Positions 25,690-34,243 of a DNA stretch of 50,097 nucleotides are shown here, one piece after another. Source of the DNA: Collinsella aerofaciens (lineage in GTDB: Bacteria > Actinomycetota > Coriobacteriia > Coriobacteriales > Coriobacteriaceae). The notes below the pieces were generated by a model that did not search any database, was not told where the DNA came from, and worked only from the letters and a program-made list of their open reading frames with translations. The stretch's first letter is position 1, and each line of letters starts with the position of its first letter. Position numbers and translations under genes: made by a program. Location: the NCBI GenBank assembly GCA_030826265.1, contig JAPJOH010000008.1, forward strand, positions 18,205 to 68,301. The letters run 5' to 3'.

Positions 25690-25791
25690 GTCCCCGGTGC
25701 TGAGCGCCCACATATCGTCCCGCGCGCAGTTTCGCAGCGCAGCGAGAATGTTTGAGCACGGGATGATATGTGGGCGCTCAGCACCGGGGAC
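25690..25791. repeat. Long inverted repeat with GTCCCC ends, between fmt and def
   Basis: 33-base arms with one mismatch: 25690-25722 begins GTCCCCGGTGCTGAGCGCCC, and 25759-25791 is its reverse complement. A 36-base centre contains a GCGCAG-rich string. It starts nine bases past the def stop. The arm ends carry the GTCCC/GGGAC signature seen in the other intergenic repeats here. Confidence 0.85.
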
Positions 25792-25799
25792 GTTGGGAC

Positions 25800-26336
25800 C
25801 TACTCTGTCTCGCCCGGTCGAGCGCCGCGGGCCAGGGCGTCCTGGTACTCCTTGACGGCCTTGATCCTCTGCATCGGCTTCAGTCGCTCGAACATGGTGT
25901 TGCCGTGCAGGTGATCGATCTCGTGCTGCAGGCACACGCAGAACAGGTCGCCCGAAGCCTCATAGCGAATCAGGTTTGCGTCCAAGTCGTACGCCTCGAC
26001 GACGACATGGTCGGGACGCTCGATCTCGCAGCTAATGCCAGGGATGGACAGGCAGCCCTCGCTAAACGGCACCAGATGGTCGCTCTGCTCAACAATGACA
26101 GGGTTGATGAGCACGTACGGGTCGTAGTCGTTCTTGTCGCTGTAGTCGCAGTCGATGGTGACGAGTTGAATAAGCTCGCCGATCTGCGGAGCAGCCAGGC
26201 CGCAACCGCCGTTGTCGAACATCATCTTCTTCATCTTCTCGGCAAGCGCCTCGATCGCCGGGGTGATCTCCTCGATGACGGCGCACTCCTGGCGCAGACG
26301 AGGGTCGGGCGACAGTACGATTCCGTTGGCTTCCAT
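25800..26336 (-). CDS. def: Peptide deformylase
   Basis: Fe(II)-dependent removal of the N-formyl group from nascent proteins. About 178 aa. The three metalloenzyme motifs are intact: GCGLAAPQIGE, EGCLSIPG and QHEIDHLHG. It is preceded by SPDPRLRQECAVIEEI, usual for the family. The start is taken at the second ATG (26336), seven bases after AAAGG; the first ATG at 26342 would have no spacing from the ribosome-binding site. It lies between priA and fmt on the same strand. The pairing with fmt matches their complementary roles in formyl-methionine cycling. Confidence 0.96.
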   Translation of the reverse strand: MEANGIVLSPDPRLRQECAVIEEITPAIEALAEKMKKMMFDNGGCGLAAPQIGELIQLVTIDCDYSDKNDYDPYVLINPVIVEQSDHLVPFSEGCLSIPGISCEIERPDHVVVEAYDLDANLIRYEASGDLFCVCLQHEIDHLHGNTMFERLKPMQRIKAVKEYQDALARGARPGETE

Positions 26337-26354
26337 GGCCATCCTTTCGGTTTG

Positions 26355-28808
26355 TTACATCAAATCATAGGCATCGACGTCAACGCTCACGCTCACGCCG
26401 CGCACAGAGCCCACCTCTTTGAGGCAGGCGTCGATATCATCAGAGACATGGTACCCCACGGGCGACTTCACAAGCAGATGGAAGCGGTAACGGTCCTTGG
26501 CTCTCTCGATTACACACGAAGCCGGGCCCAGCACCTGCGGAACGGCGTTCCCCGCCCGCAAAAAGTCGGGCGCGACGGCATGCCAGCGGCGCTTGAGCAG
26601 CTTTGCGATGCGCCCAATGTAGTCCTGCGCATCATCCGCGTTCGCCGACCAAACCAAAATGTTGACCAGGCGCACAAACGGCGGATACAGCGCGTCGCGA
26701 CGCTGGTCCAGGTCGTAGTCGGTAAAGATTGAACGATTGTGCTCGGCAACGGCACGAATGACCGGGTCCTCGGGCAGATAGGTCTGGATGATGACCTCGC
26801 CGGGACGATCGCCGCGTCCGGCACGGCCCGCGACCTGCTCCAGCAAATCGTAGGCGCGCTCCCCCGCTCTAAAATCGGGCAGTTTTAACGCAAAGTCGGC
26901 ATTGACCACGCCCACGAGCGTGACCTCGGGAAAATCGAGACCTTTAGCGATCATCTGGGTACCCAGCAACACGGCGCAATCCGCCGCATCGAACTGCTCG
27001 AGCAGCTTTTTGTGCGCATCCTTGCCACGCGTGGAATCGGCATCCATGCGAATGATGGCAACGTCCTCGGGAAGCAACTGGTGCAGAGCGTCCTCGATCT
27101 GCTGCGTGCCCAGGCCCATTTTTGCCAGGTAGCGACTGCCACATTTGGGGCAACGGCTCGTGGGCGCGGGATACGGCTGCACGCGCCAAGACGAACCGCA
27201 CGTGTGACACTGCAGCGTGTGTGTGCGCTCGTGATACGTAAGCGCTGTGGAGCAGTGGTTGCAGGTGGGGACGCAGCCGCACTCGCGGCACATAAGGAAT
27301 GGCGCAAAGCCACGGCGGTTATGCAACAGCACGGCCTTCTCGCGGCGCTCGACCACACGCTCCAAGCCCTCCATCAAGGGTTTTGAGAACATGGAGCGGC
27401 TGCCGTGAGAAAACTCACGGCGCAGGTCGGCAATGCGGACCGTGGGAAGCACGGCGTGTCCCGGGCGCTCGGGCATCTCGACACGCGTCCAAGTGGCACC
27501 GTTATACGTGCCACGGCGGCAGCGGTCGAGGGCCTCGGCAGAAGGCGTGGCCGACCCCAGCACGAGCGGGCAGCGATAGCGGCGCGCCATCTCGGCTGCC
27601 ACCTCGCGCGCATGGTAGCGCGGACTGGACCCCTGCTTGTAGCTGGTCTCGTGCTCCTCGTCAATGATGATGAGGCCCAGATCGCTGAGAGGGCAAAAGA
27701 GCGCCGAACGTGCGCCGACGACCACGCGGGCCGCACCGCTGGCAACCATATCCCACTGGTCCAGACGCTCCCCAGCAGAAAGACGCGAGTGGAAAACCGC
27801 GACCGTCTCGCCAAAGCGGGAGCGGAAGCGGCCGACGGTCTGGGCTGTCAGCGAAATCTCGGGTACCAGCACGCAGGCAGAGCGGCCAGCCGCGAGCACG
27901 CGCTCGATGGCGGATAGATAGACCTCGGTTTTGCCGGAGCCCGTAACACCGTCCACGAGCACCACGTCGCCGTGCACATCCAGGCGAGCGCGCTCAATCT
28001 GCGCGAGCGCTTGCTGCTGACCGTTCGTAAGCGCGACCGGCGCCTTGCCGCTTGCCGAGGACAGCGTGGTCTGCTCGCTGCAGCCACGCCAGGCGCGGCG
28101 CTCTTCCACCACCACGACGCCGCGTTTTTCGAGCGACTTGATGGTCGCCGACATACTGTTATAGAGAAGGTTGAGGTCGCGCGTCGTGACAGGACCACAC
28201 TGGAGCGCCTCGATGAGTTGGCGCTGGCGGACCGCGGTCTTGGGTGGCGTGTAGTCAAAGCCTTCGGGCGTAAGCATCACCCAGCGGTTTTGGATGGGTT
28301 TGACGGCTGGACGTTCAACCGTCCACACGCCGTCGTCGCCCTTGACCACACGCGGGCTGCCGCCCGGTGGCAAAAACAGGCGCAGGCACTCGGAAAGCGT
28401 CGCGACATACTCGCGGCTCATCCAGCGCGCAATGCGTGCAGCCTCGGCGGTAAAGAGCGGTTTGCTGAGGATAGCCTCGACGGCTTTAATGCGCGCGGGG
28501 TCGAAGGCGTTGTTACCCTGCAGGTCGCCCAGCTCAGGCGCAATGTCGACAACATAGCCCGCGGCGGCACGGTTACCAAAGTGAACCAGGACCGTGGATC
28601 CGATCTGCGCCTCGTTGGCAAGGGACTGGGGAATGCAGTAGGCGAATGGCTCGGACAGCGCACGGGTGGGGATGTCGAGGACCACGCTCGCATAGGCGGC
28701 AGGGGGCTCGGGCGCAGGCTTAGACTGAGCCGAGGCAGCGGCAGGCTTGGGCTTCACCGGAGCTTCCTCCGGTTCCGGCGAACCAAACAGCGACAGTTGT
28801 TGAGCCAT
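26355..28808 (-). CDS. priA: Primosomal protein N' (PriA helicase)
   Basis: 3'-to-5' helicase that restarts stalled replication forks. It is 817 aa, somewhat longer than typical because of a ~40-residue Pro/Ala-rich N-terminus. The 3'-DNA-binding domain region follows (YASVVLDIPTRALSEPFAYC). Helicase motifs are VDGVTGSGKTEVYLSAIER (Walker A), LIIIDEEHETSYKQGSSPRY (DEEH), LVLGSATPSAEAL, and later GTQMIAKGLDFPEVTLVGVV. Eight zinc-binding cysteines are visible: CRECGCVPTCNHC, then CHTCG and CPKCG. It is 18 bases upstream of def and probably co-transcribed. Intact. Confidence 0.96.
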   Translation of the reverse strand: MAQQLSLFGSPEPEEAPVKPKPAAASAQSKPAPEPPAAYASVVLDIPTRALSEPFAYCIPQSLANEAQIGSTVLVHFGNRAAAGYVVDIAPELGDLQGNNAFDPARIKAVEAILSKPLFTAEAARIARWMSREYVATLSECLRLFLPPGGSPRVVKGDDGVWTVERPAVKPIQNRWVMLTPEGFDYTPPKTAVRQRQLIEALQCGPVTTRDLNLLYNSMSATIKSLEKRGVVVVEERRAWRGCSEQTTLSSASGKAPVALTNGQQQALAQIERARLDVHGDVVLVDGVTGSGKTEVYLSAIERVLAAGRSACVLVPEISLTAQTVGRFRSRFGETVAVFHSRLSAGERLDQWDMVASGAARVVVGARSALFCPLSDLGLIIIDEEHETSYKQGSSPRYHAREVAAEMARRYRCPLVLGSATPSAEALDRCRRGTYNGATWTRVEMPERPGHAVLPTVRIADLRREFSHGSRSMFSKPLMEGLERVVERREKAVLLHNRRGFAPFLMCRECGCVPTCNHCSTALTYHERTHTLQCHTCGSSWRVQPYPAPTSRCPKCGSRYLAKMGLGTQQIEDALHQLLPEDVAIIRMDADSTRGKDAHKKLLEQFDAADCAVLLGTQMIAKGLDFPEVTLVGVVNADFALKLPDFRAGERAYDLLEQVAGRAGRGDRPGEVIIQTYLPEDPVIRAVAEHNRSIFTDYDLDQRRDALYPPFVRLVNILVWSANADDAQDYIGRIAKLLKRRWHAVAPDFLRAGNAVPQVLGPASCVIERAKDRYRFHLLVKSPVGYHVSDDIDACLKEVGSVRGVSVSVDVDAYDLM

Positions 28809-28840
28809 ACACCACCTCTAACGAACGGACCTGAAAGGGG

Positions 28841-28942
28841 TGGGACAAAATAATCAGTAGAGTTTGTCCCATGGCCGATACGAGTGTCGAGCTTGTTGCG
28901 TCACTCGAACATGGGACAAACACTACTGATTATTTTGTCCCA
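28841..28942. repeat. Paired-palindrome repeat (TGGGACAAA...TTTGTCCCA arms)
   Basis: Two 32-base arms, 28841-28872 and 28911-28942, are reverse complements with one mismatch. Each arm is itself a small palindrome (TGGGACAAA ... TTTGTCCCA around AATCAG). A 38-base centre has its own CGAGTG/CACTCG stem. It lies between priA and gltX. The architecture, two inverted palindromes around a spacer, is that of REPIN elements. Confidence 0.85.
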
Positions 28943-28961
28943 GCAACCCACTCATCGGTAC

Positions 28962-28995
28962 AGAAACAAGAGCCCCGCTCGGGGGAACGGGGCTC
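28962..28995 (-). terminator. Terminator of gltX
   Basis: On the minus strand GAGCCCCG-TTCCCCCGAG-CGGGGCTC is followed by TTGTTTCTG, 24 bases beyond the gltX stop. Confidence 0.85.
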
Positions 28996-29018
28996 GGATA
29001 CATGCGTTTACGCGTCTA

Positions 29019-30494
29019 CTATAGCGCCATCGTGCGGGCGCGGTCGATGCGCGCCAGGCAGTCGTCGCGGCCGACGAGCGCCATGGTCTCGCCCAGCGGA
29101 GGACTCACCATGTTGCCGCAGACGGCGACGCGCACGGCCTGGAACACCACGCGCTTCTTAAGGTCCATCTGCTCGGGAAGCGGCTCAAGCGCGGCGTCAA
29201 TGTTGACAGCCGTCCACTCGTCCACACCCTCGAGCGCGGCCTTAGCGGCATCCAGAATGGCACCCATGCCTTCCTTGGCCAGGCCCTTGTTGACAGACTT
29301 CTCGTCATACTCGAGCGTCTCGGCCGTAGCAAAGATGGGAGCGGCGACGGCCACGGCGTCGACCGGCATCTTGGTGCGCGGTTTAACGATGGCAGCGAGC
29401 GCGTCGATCCAATCCTCGCCGTACTCGACATTACCCTCGATGAGACCCGCCTCGTGCAGCTCGGGAACCATGATCTCGTCGGCAAACTGAGCATCGGACA
29501 TGCCGTTGATGTACTCGGCATTGACCCAGTCGAGCTTCTTGGGGTCGAAGGTCGCCGGGTTCTTGGAGATGCGGTCGAGCGAGAACTTGCTGGCCAGGAC
29601 ATCGCGCGGGATGATCGTGGTCTCGCCGTCGAGCGACCAGCCGAGCAGCGCCAGGTAGTTGACGAAGGCGTCGGACAGGTAACCGGCGTCGCGGTACTCC
29701 TCCACCGAGGTGGCGCCGTGGCGCTTGGAGAGCTTCTTGCCGTCGGCGCCCAGGATCATGGAGATGTGGGCGAACGTGGGCACGGGCGCGCCGAGGGCCT
29801 CGTACACCATGACCTGGCGCGGGGTGTTGGACAGGTGGTCGTCGCCGCGGATGACATGGGTGATCTTCATCATGGCGTCGTCGACGACAGTCGCGAAGTT
29901 GTACGTGGGCGTGCCGTCGGAGCGGAAGATGACAAAGTCGTCGAGCTCCTTGGCGTCGAAGGTCACCTCACCGTGGACGGCGTCGTGGATGACGACGTCG
30001 CCGCGGTCCTCGGGCACCTTGATGCGCAGGACGTAGGACTCGCCGGCCTCGATGCGGCGGCGGGCTTCCTCGGGATCAAGATCGCGGCAACGGCGCTGAT
30101 AGCCCTGGAAGGGGTCCTTGCGCTCCTGCGCGGCCTTGCGATCGGCGTCGAGCTGCTCCTTGGTGCAGAAGCAGGGATAGGCCTTGCCCTCGTCCCAAAG
30201 CTTCTGGGCCGCCTGCTTGTACAGGTCCAGGCGCTCGGTCTGGGCGTAGGGGCCAAAGTCGCCGCCCACCTCGGGACCCTCGTCCCAGTCCAGGCCCAGC
30301 CAACGCATGGCGCGCAGGATGATCTGCGTGTTCTCGTCGGTGGAGCGGGTGGGGTCGGTGTCGTCGATGCGCAGGATGAACGTGCCGCCGTTTGCGCGCG
30401 CGAAAGCCCAGTTATAGATAGCGGTGCGGGCGCCGCCGATGTGCAGCTTGCCCGTCGGTGAGGGTGCAAAACGGACGCGAACGTCTGATGCCAT
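29019..30494 (-). CDS. gltX: Glutamyl-tRNA synthetase
   Basis: Charges tRNA(Glu), class I synthetase, about 491 aa. The Rossmann fold begins VRVRFAPSPTGKLHIGGART, the HIGH-type motif, followed by ILRIDDTDPTRS. The KMSKS-type loop is GKKLSKRHGATSVEEY. VIRGDDHLSNTPRQVMVYEA is present, and a C-terminal helical anticodon-binding domain follows from about residue 330. The start ATG 30494 has GAGGAGATTTCC ahead; the frame to 30533 lacks homology. Whether it also charges tRNA(Gln) cannot be told from this window. Monocistronic, flanked by inverted repeats on both sides. Confidence 0.97.
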   Translation of the reverse strand: MASDVRVRFAPSPTGKLHIGGARTAIYNWAFARANGGTFILRIDDTDPTRSTDENTQIILRAMRWLGLDWDEGPEVGGDFGPYAQTERLDLYKQAAQKLWDEGKAYPCFCTKEQLDADRKAAQERKDPFQGYQRRCRDLDPEEARRRIEAGESYVLRIKVPEDRGDVVIHDAVHGEVTFDAKELDDFVIFRSDGTPTYNFATVVDDAMMKITHVIRGDDHLSNTPRQVMVYEALGAPVPTFAHISMILGADGKKLSKRHGATSVEEYRDAGYLSDAFVNYLALLGWSLDGETTIIPRDVLASKFSLDRISKNPATFDPKKLDWVNAEYINGMSDAQFADEIMVPELHEAGLIEGNVEYGEDWIDALAAIVKPRTKMPVDAVAVAAPIFATAETLEYDEKSVNKGLAKEGMGAILDAAKAALEGVDEWTAVNIDAALEPLPEQMDLKKRVVFQAVRVAVCGNMVSPPLGETMALVGRDDCLARIDRARTMAL

Positions 30495-30574
30495 GGAAAT
30501 CTCCTCGATTGCAGGATGGATGTCTAACCGCATCAGTATAAAGCATCAAAGCAACCTCCGCACAAAGGGCACCG

Positions 30575-30672
30575 ACCTACTCATTGGGGACAGACTTAAA
30601 TGACCATTCTTTGGGCAACCTGTCGACACTTAGGTAAGGCCGATCATTTAAGTCTGTCCCCAATGAGTAGGT
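30575..30672. repeat. Long inverted repeat with TTGGGGACAGACTTAAATGA arms
   Basis: Perfect 29-base arms at 30575-30603 and 30644-30672 around a 40-base centre, in the divergent gltX-metK region. The arm sequence contains GGGGACAG, a string common next to REP-type elements in many genomes. Confidence 0.85.
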
Positions 30673-30703
30673 GCGGAAAGGGTGTGAATGTTTGATTTAC
30701 GCG

Positions 30704-30765
30704 CTATGATGTGCCCTTGCATAGAGAGCCCGGCGGAATGGTAACGGTCGCCGGGACACGTTTTT
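30704..30765 (+). promoter_or_regulatory. metK leader: candidate -10 and CCCGGCG/CGCCGGG hairpin
   Basis: TATGAT upstream resembles a -10 box. A perfect 7-bp stem with a 13-base loop (30729-30755) is followed by ACACGTTTTTG, ending 15 bases before the metK start codon. It could attenuate transcription, but no known SAM riboswitch pattern is evident. Confidence 0.35.
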
Positions 30766-30777
30766 GAAAGGACAATC

Positions 30778-32058
<1,281 letters not shown>

Positions 32059-32080
32059 AGCTTGCAAAAAAAATCACGCC

Positions 32081-32116
32081 AAGGGGCGCCGGACCAGTTC
32101 CGGTGCCCCTTTTTTA
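32081..32116 (+). terminator. Terminator of metK
   Basis: AAGGGGCGCCGGA-CCAGT-TCCGGTGCCCCTT stem with one mismatch, followed by TTTTT, 23 bases after the stop. Confidence 0.92.
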
Positions 32117-32158
32117 ATAGAACGACAACGTTCGCAGCGAATCATGACGATGCCCAAA

Positions 32159-32271
32159 TGCATGGGACAGCGGGAAATCAGATGTTTTTGTCCCACGTAT
32201 TGAGACACATCTAGGGTTGTCACCAACAAAGCCGTGGGACAAAAAGATCAGATATCCCGCAGTCCCATGCA
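32159..32271. repeat. Paired-palindrome repeat, second copy of the TGGGACA/TGTCCCA family
   Basis: 39-base arms (32159-32197 and 32233-32271) match as reverse complements at 35 of 39 positions. Each arm is again TGGGACA ... AATCAG or ATCAGAT ... TTTTGTCCCA, the same layout and partly the same sequence as 28841-28942. It lies between metK and sdaA. Confidence 0.8.
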
Positions 32272-32342
32272 AAGCCCTCAGTCTAGGTACGTCACCAGCT
32301 CATGAATTTTGCAGCACGAGCGCCTCTACCATGTATCCTTAG

Positions 32343-32462
32343 TCCCGAGGGGCGGGGCATAAGGTCGATCGCGAGTTCCGCACGAGCCGGAGAGCACTTA
32401 ATGTGCTCTCCGTGCGAGTCAGGACTGTCCGAGCAGGCGACCTTATGCCCCGCCCCTCGGGA
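32343..32462 (+). promoter_or_regulatory. 120-base multi-branched hairpin in the sdaA leader
   Basis: Outer arms 32343-32367 and 32438-32462 (25 bp, perfect, beginning TCCCGAGGGGCGGGGCATAA) enclose a second perfect stem GGAGAGCAC-TTAAT-GTGCTCTCC at 32389-32411 and a CGCACG/CGTGCG pair beside it. The structure ends 24 bases before the sdaA start codon. It is either another GGGAC-ended repeat or a regulatory RNA element. Confidence 0.6.
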
Positions 32463-32486
32463 CGACGGGATAGAACAGGAGCGCAT

Positions 32487-34094
32487 ATGGCAGGCAAGCC
32501 ACAAACACTAGCTACGACCTCGGCATTCGAGATCTTGGGCCCCGTCATGGTCGGCCCCAGCTCATCGCACACCGCCGGCGCCCTGCGCTGCGCCCAGGTT
32601 GCCGCCAGCTTGTTGGAAGGCCGCATCACCAAGGTCACCTTTGGCCTGTGGAACTCCTTTGCCCACACCTACCGCGGCCACGGCACCGATCGTGCGCTCG
32701 TCGCGGGCATCCTGGGCCTCGACACCGATGACGAGAACATCAAGCAGGCCTTCGACCTCGCGCGCGAGCAGGGCCTCGAATATCACTTTAACATCAAGGG
32801 CGACGACGCCTCCATCCACCCCAACACCGTCGACATCGACATGGTCGACGACACGGGCGCCACGGCACAGGTCCGCGGTGAGAGCCTGGGCGGCGGCAAG
32901 ATGCGCATCAGCCGCATTAACGGCGTCGGCGTCGACATCTCGGGCATGTACTCCACACTCTTCGTGGCGCACTACGACGTCCCCGGCGTGCTCGCCGCGC
33001 TCACGAACCTGCTCGCCTACGCCCACGTGAACATCGCCTTCTGCCGCACCTACCGCACCGAAGTGGGCGGTCAGGCCTACTCCGTCTTTGAGACCGACGG
33101 CGCGCCCGACGACACCGTCGTCCCCATGCTGCGCAAGCTCGACAATGTCGATTACGCGACCTTTATCGAGCTCCCCGGTTCTGCCTCGTCGCTCTCCCCC
33201 GGCGTCTCGGCAAAGGAAATCTTCGACGACGGCGAGCAGCTGCTCGATGCGTGCGAGGAACTGGGGCTCAACATCGGCGCCGTCATGGCCGTGCGCGAGG
33301 CACGTCTGACCGGCGAGGCACACGCTATCGCCGCCATGCGCCGCGTACTCGACGTCATGCGCGAAGAGACCACGGCTCCCATCGCCAATCCGCAGCGCTC
33401 GCTCGGCGGGCTCATTGGCGGCGAGGCCAAGCTCGTCGAAGCAACCCGCCGCAACGATTTCAGTGCAAGCCTGATGGGCGCCGTCCAGACCGACGCCGTT
33501 GCCCGCGCCATGGCCGTGCTCGAGCGCTCCGCTACCATGGGCGTGATCGTCGCCGCCCCCACAGCCGGCTCCGCGGGTGTTGTGCCCGGCTGCGTGCTGG
33601 CGCTCGCCGATCACCTTCAGCTCGACGACGAGCAGGTCATGGGCGCGCTCTACTGCGCAGCCGCCATCGGCCTCAACCTCACCACAAGCGCCTGCGTTGC
33701 CGGCGCCGAGGGCGGCTGCCAAGCCGAGGTCGGAAGCGCCGCCGCCATGGCAGCCGCCGCGCTGGTGCAGATGCTCGGCGGCACGCCCGAGCAGGCTCTC
33801 GACGCCAGTTCCATCGCGCTAAGTAACCTGCTGGGCCTCGTTTGTGACCCCGTCGGTGGCCTCGTGGAGGTGCCCTGCCAAAACCGCAACGCCATCGGCG
33901 TGGCAGCGGCCTTTAGTTCGGCACAACTCGCCCTCGCCGGCATTAAGAGCCTGGTGCCGTTTGACCAGATGGCGCACGTCATGCTCTCCGTGGGCCACGC
34001 GTTGCCGGCCACGCTGCGCGAGACGGCAAAGGGTGGCATCGCGCAGGCTCCGGCCGCACTTTCGGCCTGTGCAAAATGCGGTGTGTGCGGATAG
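32487..34094 (+). CDS. sdaA: L-serine ammonia-lyase (iron-sulfur, single-chain)
   Basis: Deaminates L-serine to pyruvate and ammonia. About 535 aa with the beta and alpha regions in one chain. The beta domain starts SAFEILGPVMVGPSSSHTAG. An ACT-like segment follows around residues 155-225 (VAHYDVPGVLAALTNLLAYA). The alpha domain runs from about residue 250: NIGAVMAVREARLTG, IVAAPTAGSAGVVPGCVLAL, CVAGAEGGCQAEVGSAAAMA, LVCDPVGGLVEVPCQNRNAI, ending CAKCGVCG. Conserved cysteines for a [4Fe-4S] cluster are present. The start ATG 32487 is behind ACAGGAGCGC; the frame from 32403 lies inside the leader hairpin. Confidence 0.94.
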   Translation: MAGKPQTLATTSAFEILGPVMVGPSSSHTAGALRCAQVAASLLEGRITKVTFGLWNSFAHTYRGHGTDRALVAGILGLDTDDENIKQAFDLAREQGLEYHFNIKGDDASIHPNTVDIDMVDDTGATAQVRGESLGGGKMRISRINGVGVDISGMYSTLFVAHYDVPGVLAALTNLLAYAHVNIAFCRTYRTEVGGQAYSVFETDGAPDDTVVPMLRKLDNVDYATFIELPGSASSLSPGVSAKEIFDDGEQLLDACEELGLNIGAVMAVREARLTGEAHAIAAMRRVLDVMREETTAPIANPQRSLGGLIGGEAKLVEATRRNDFSASLMGAVQTDAVARAMAVLERSATMGVIVAAPTAGSAGVVPGCVLALADHLQLDDEQVMGALYCAAAIGLNLTTSACVAGAEGGCQAEVGSAAAMAAAALVQMLGGTPEQALDASSIALSNLLGLVCDPVGGLVEVPCQNRNAIGVAAAFSSAQLALAGIKSLVPFDQMAHVMLSVGHALPATLRETAKGGIAQAPAALSACAKCGVCG

Positions 34095-34112
34095 CGACAA
34101 AGAAAGACTCGA

Positions 34113-34138
34113 AGGTGGGACAAATGTCCCACCTCTTT
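34113..34138 (+). terminator. Terminator of sdaA (GGTGGGACA palindrome)
   Basis: AGGTGGGACA-AA-TGTCCCACCT, a perfect 10-bp stem followed by CTTTT, 18 bases after the stop. Its TGGGACA/TGTCCCA core is the same as that of the paired-palindrome repeats. Confidence 0.8.
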
Positions 34139-34243
34139 TGAATGCCACCGTTTCCATACCACAAACAACTAGGTAATCGCTATAATGCAAGCCCAGTAAA
34201 AACACGATGAGCCGCAAGGCGAAATTCGAAGGATATGCATACG

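Noticed and set aside
30660..30777. SAM riboswitch before metK
   Set aside because: Only a single simple stem is visible; the multi-helix consensus and conserved loops of known SAM classes were not found.
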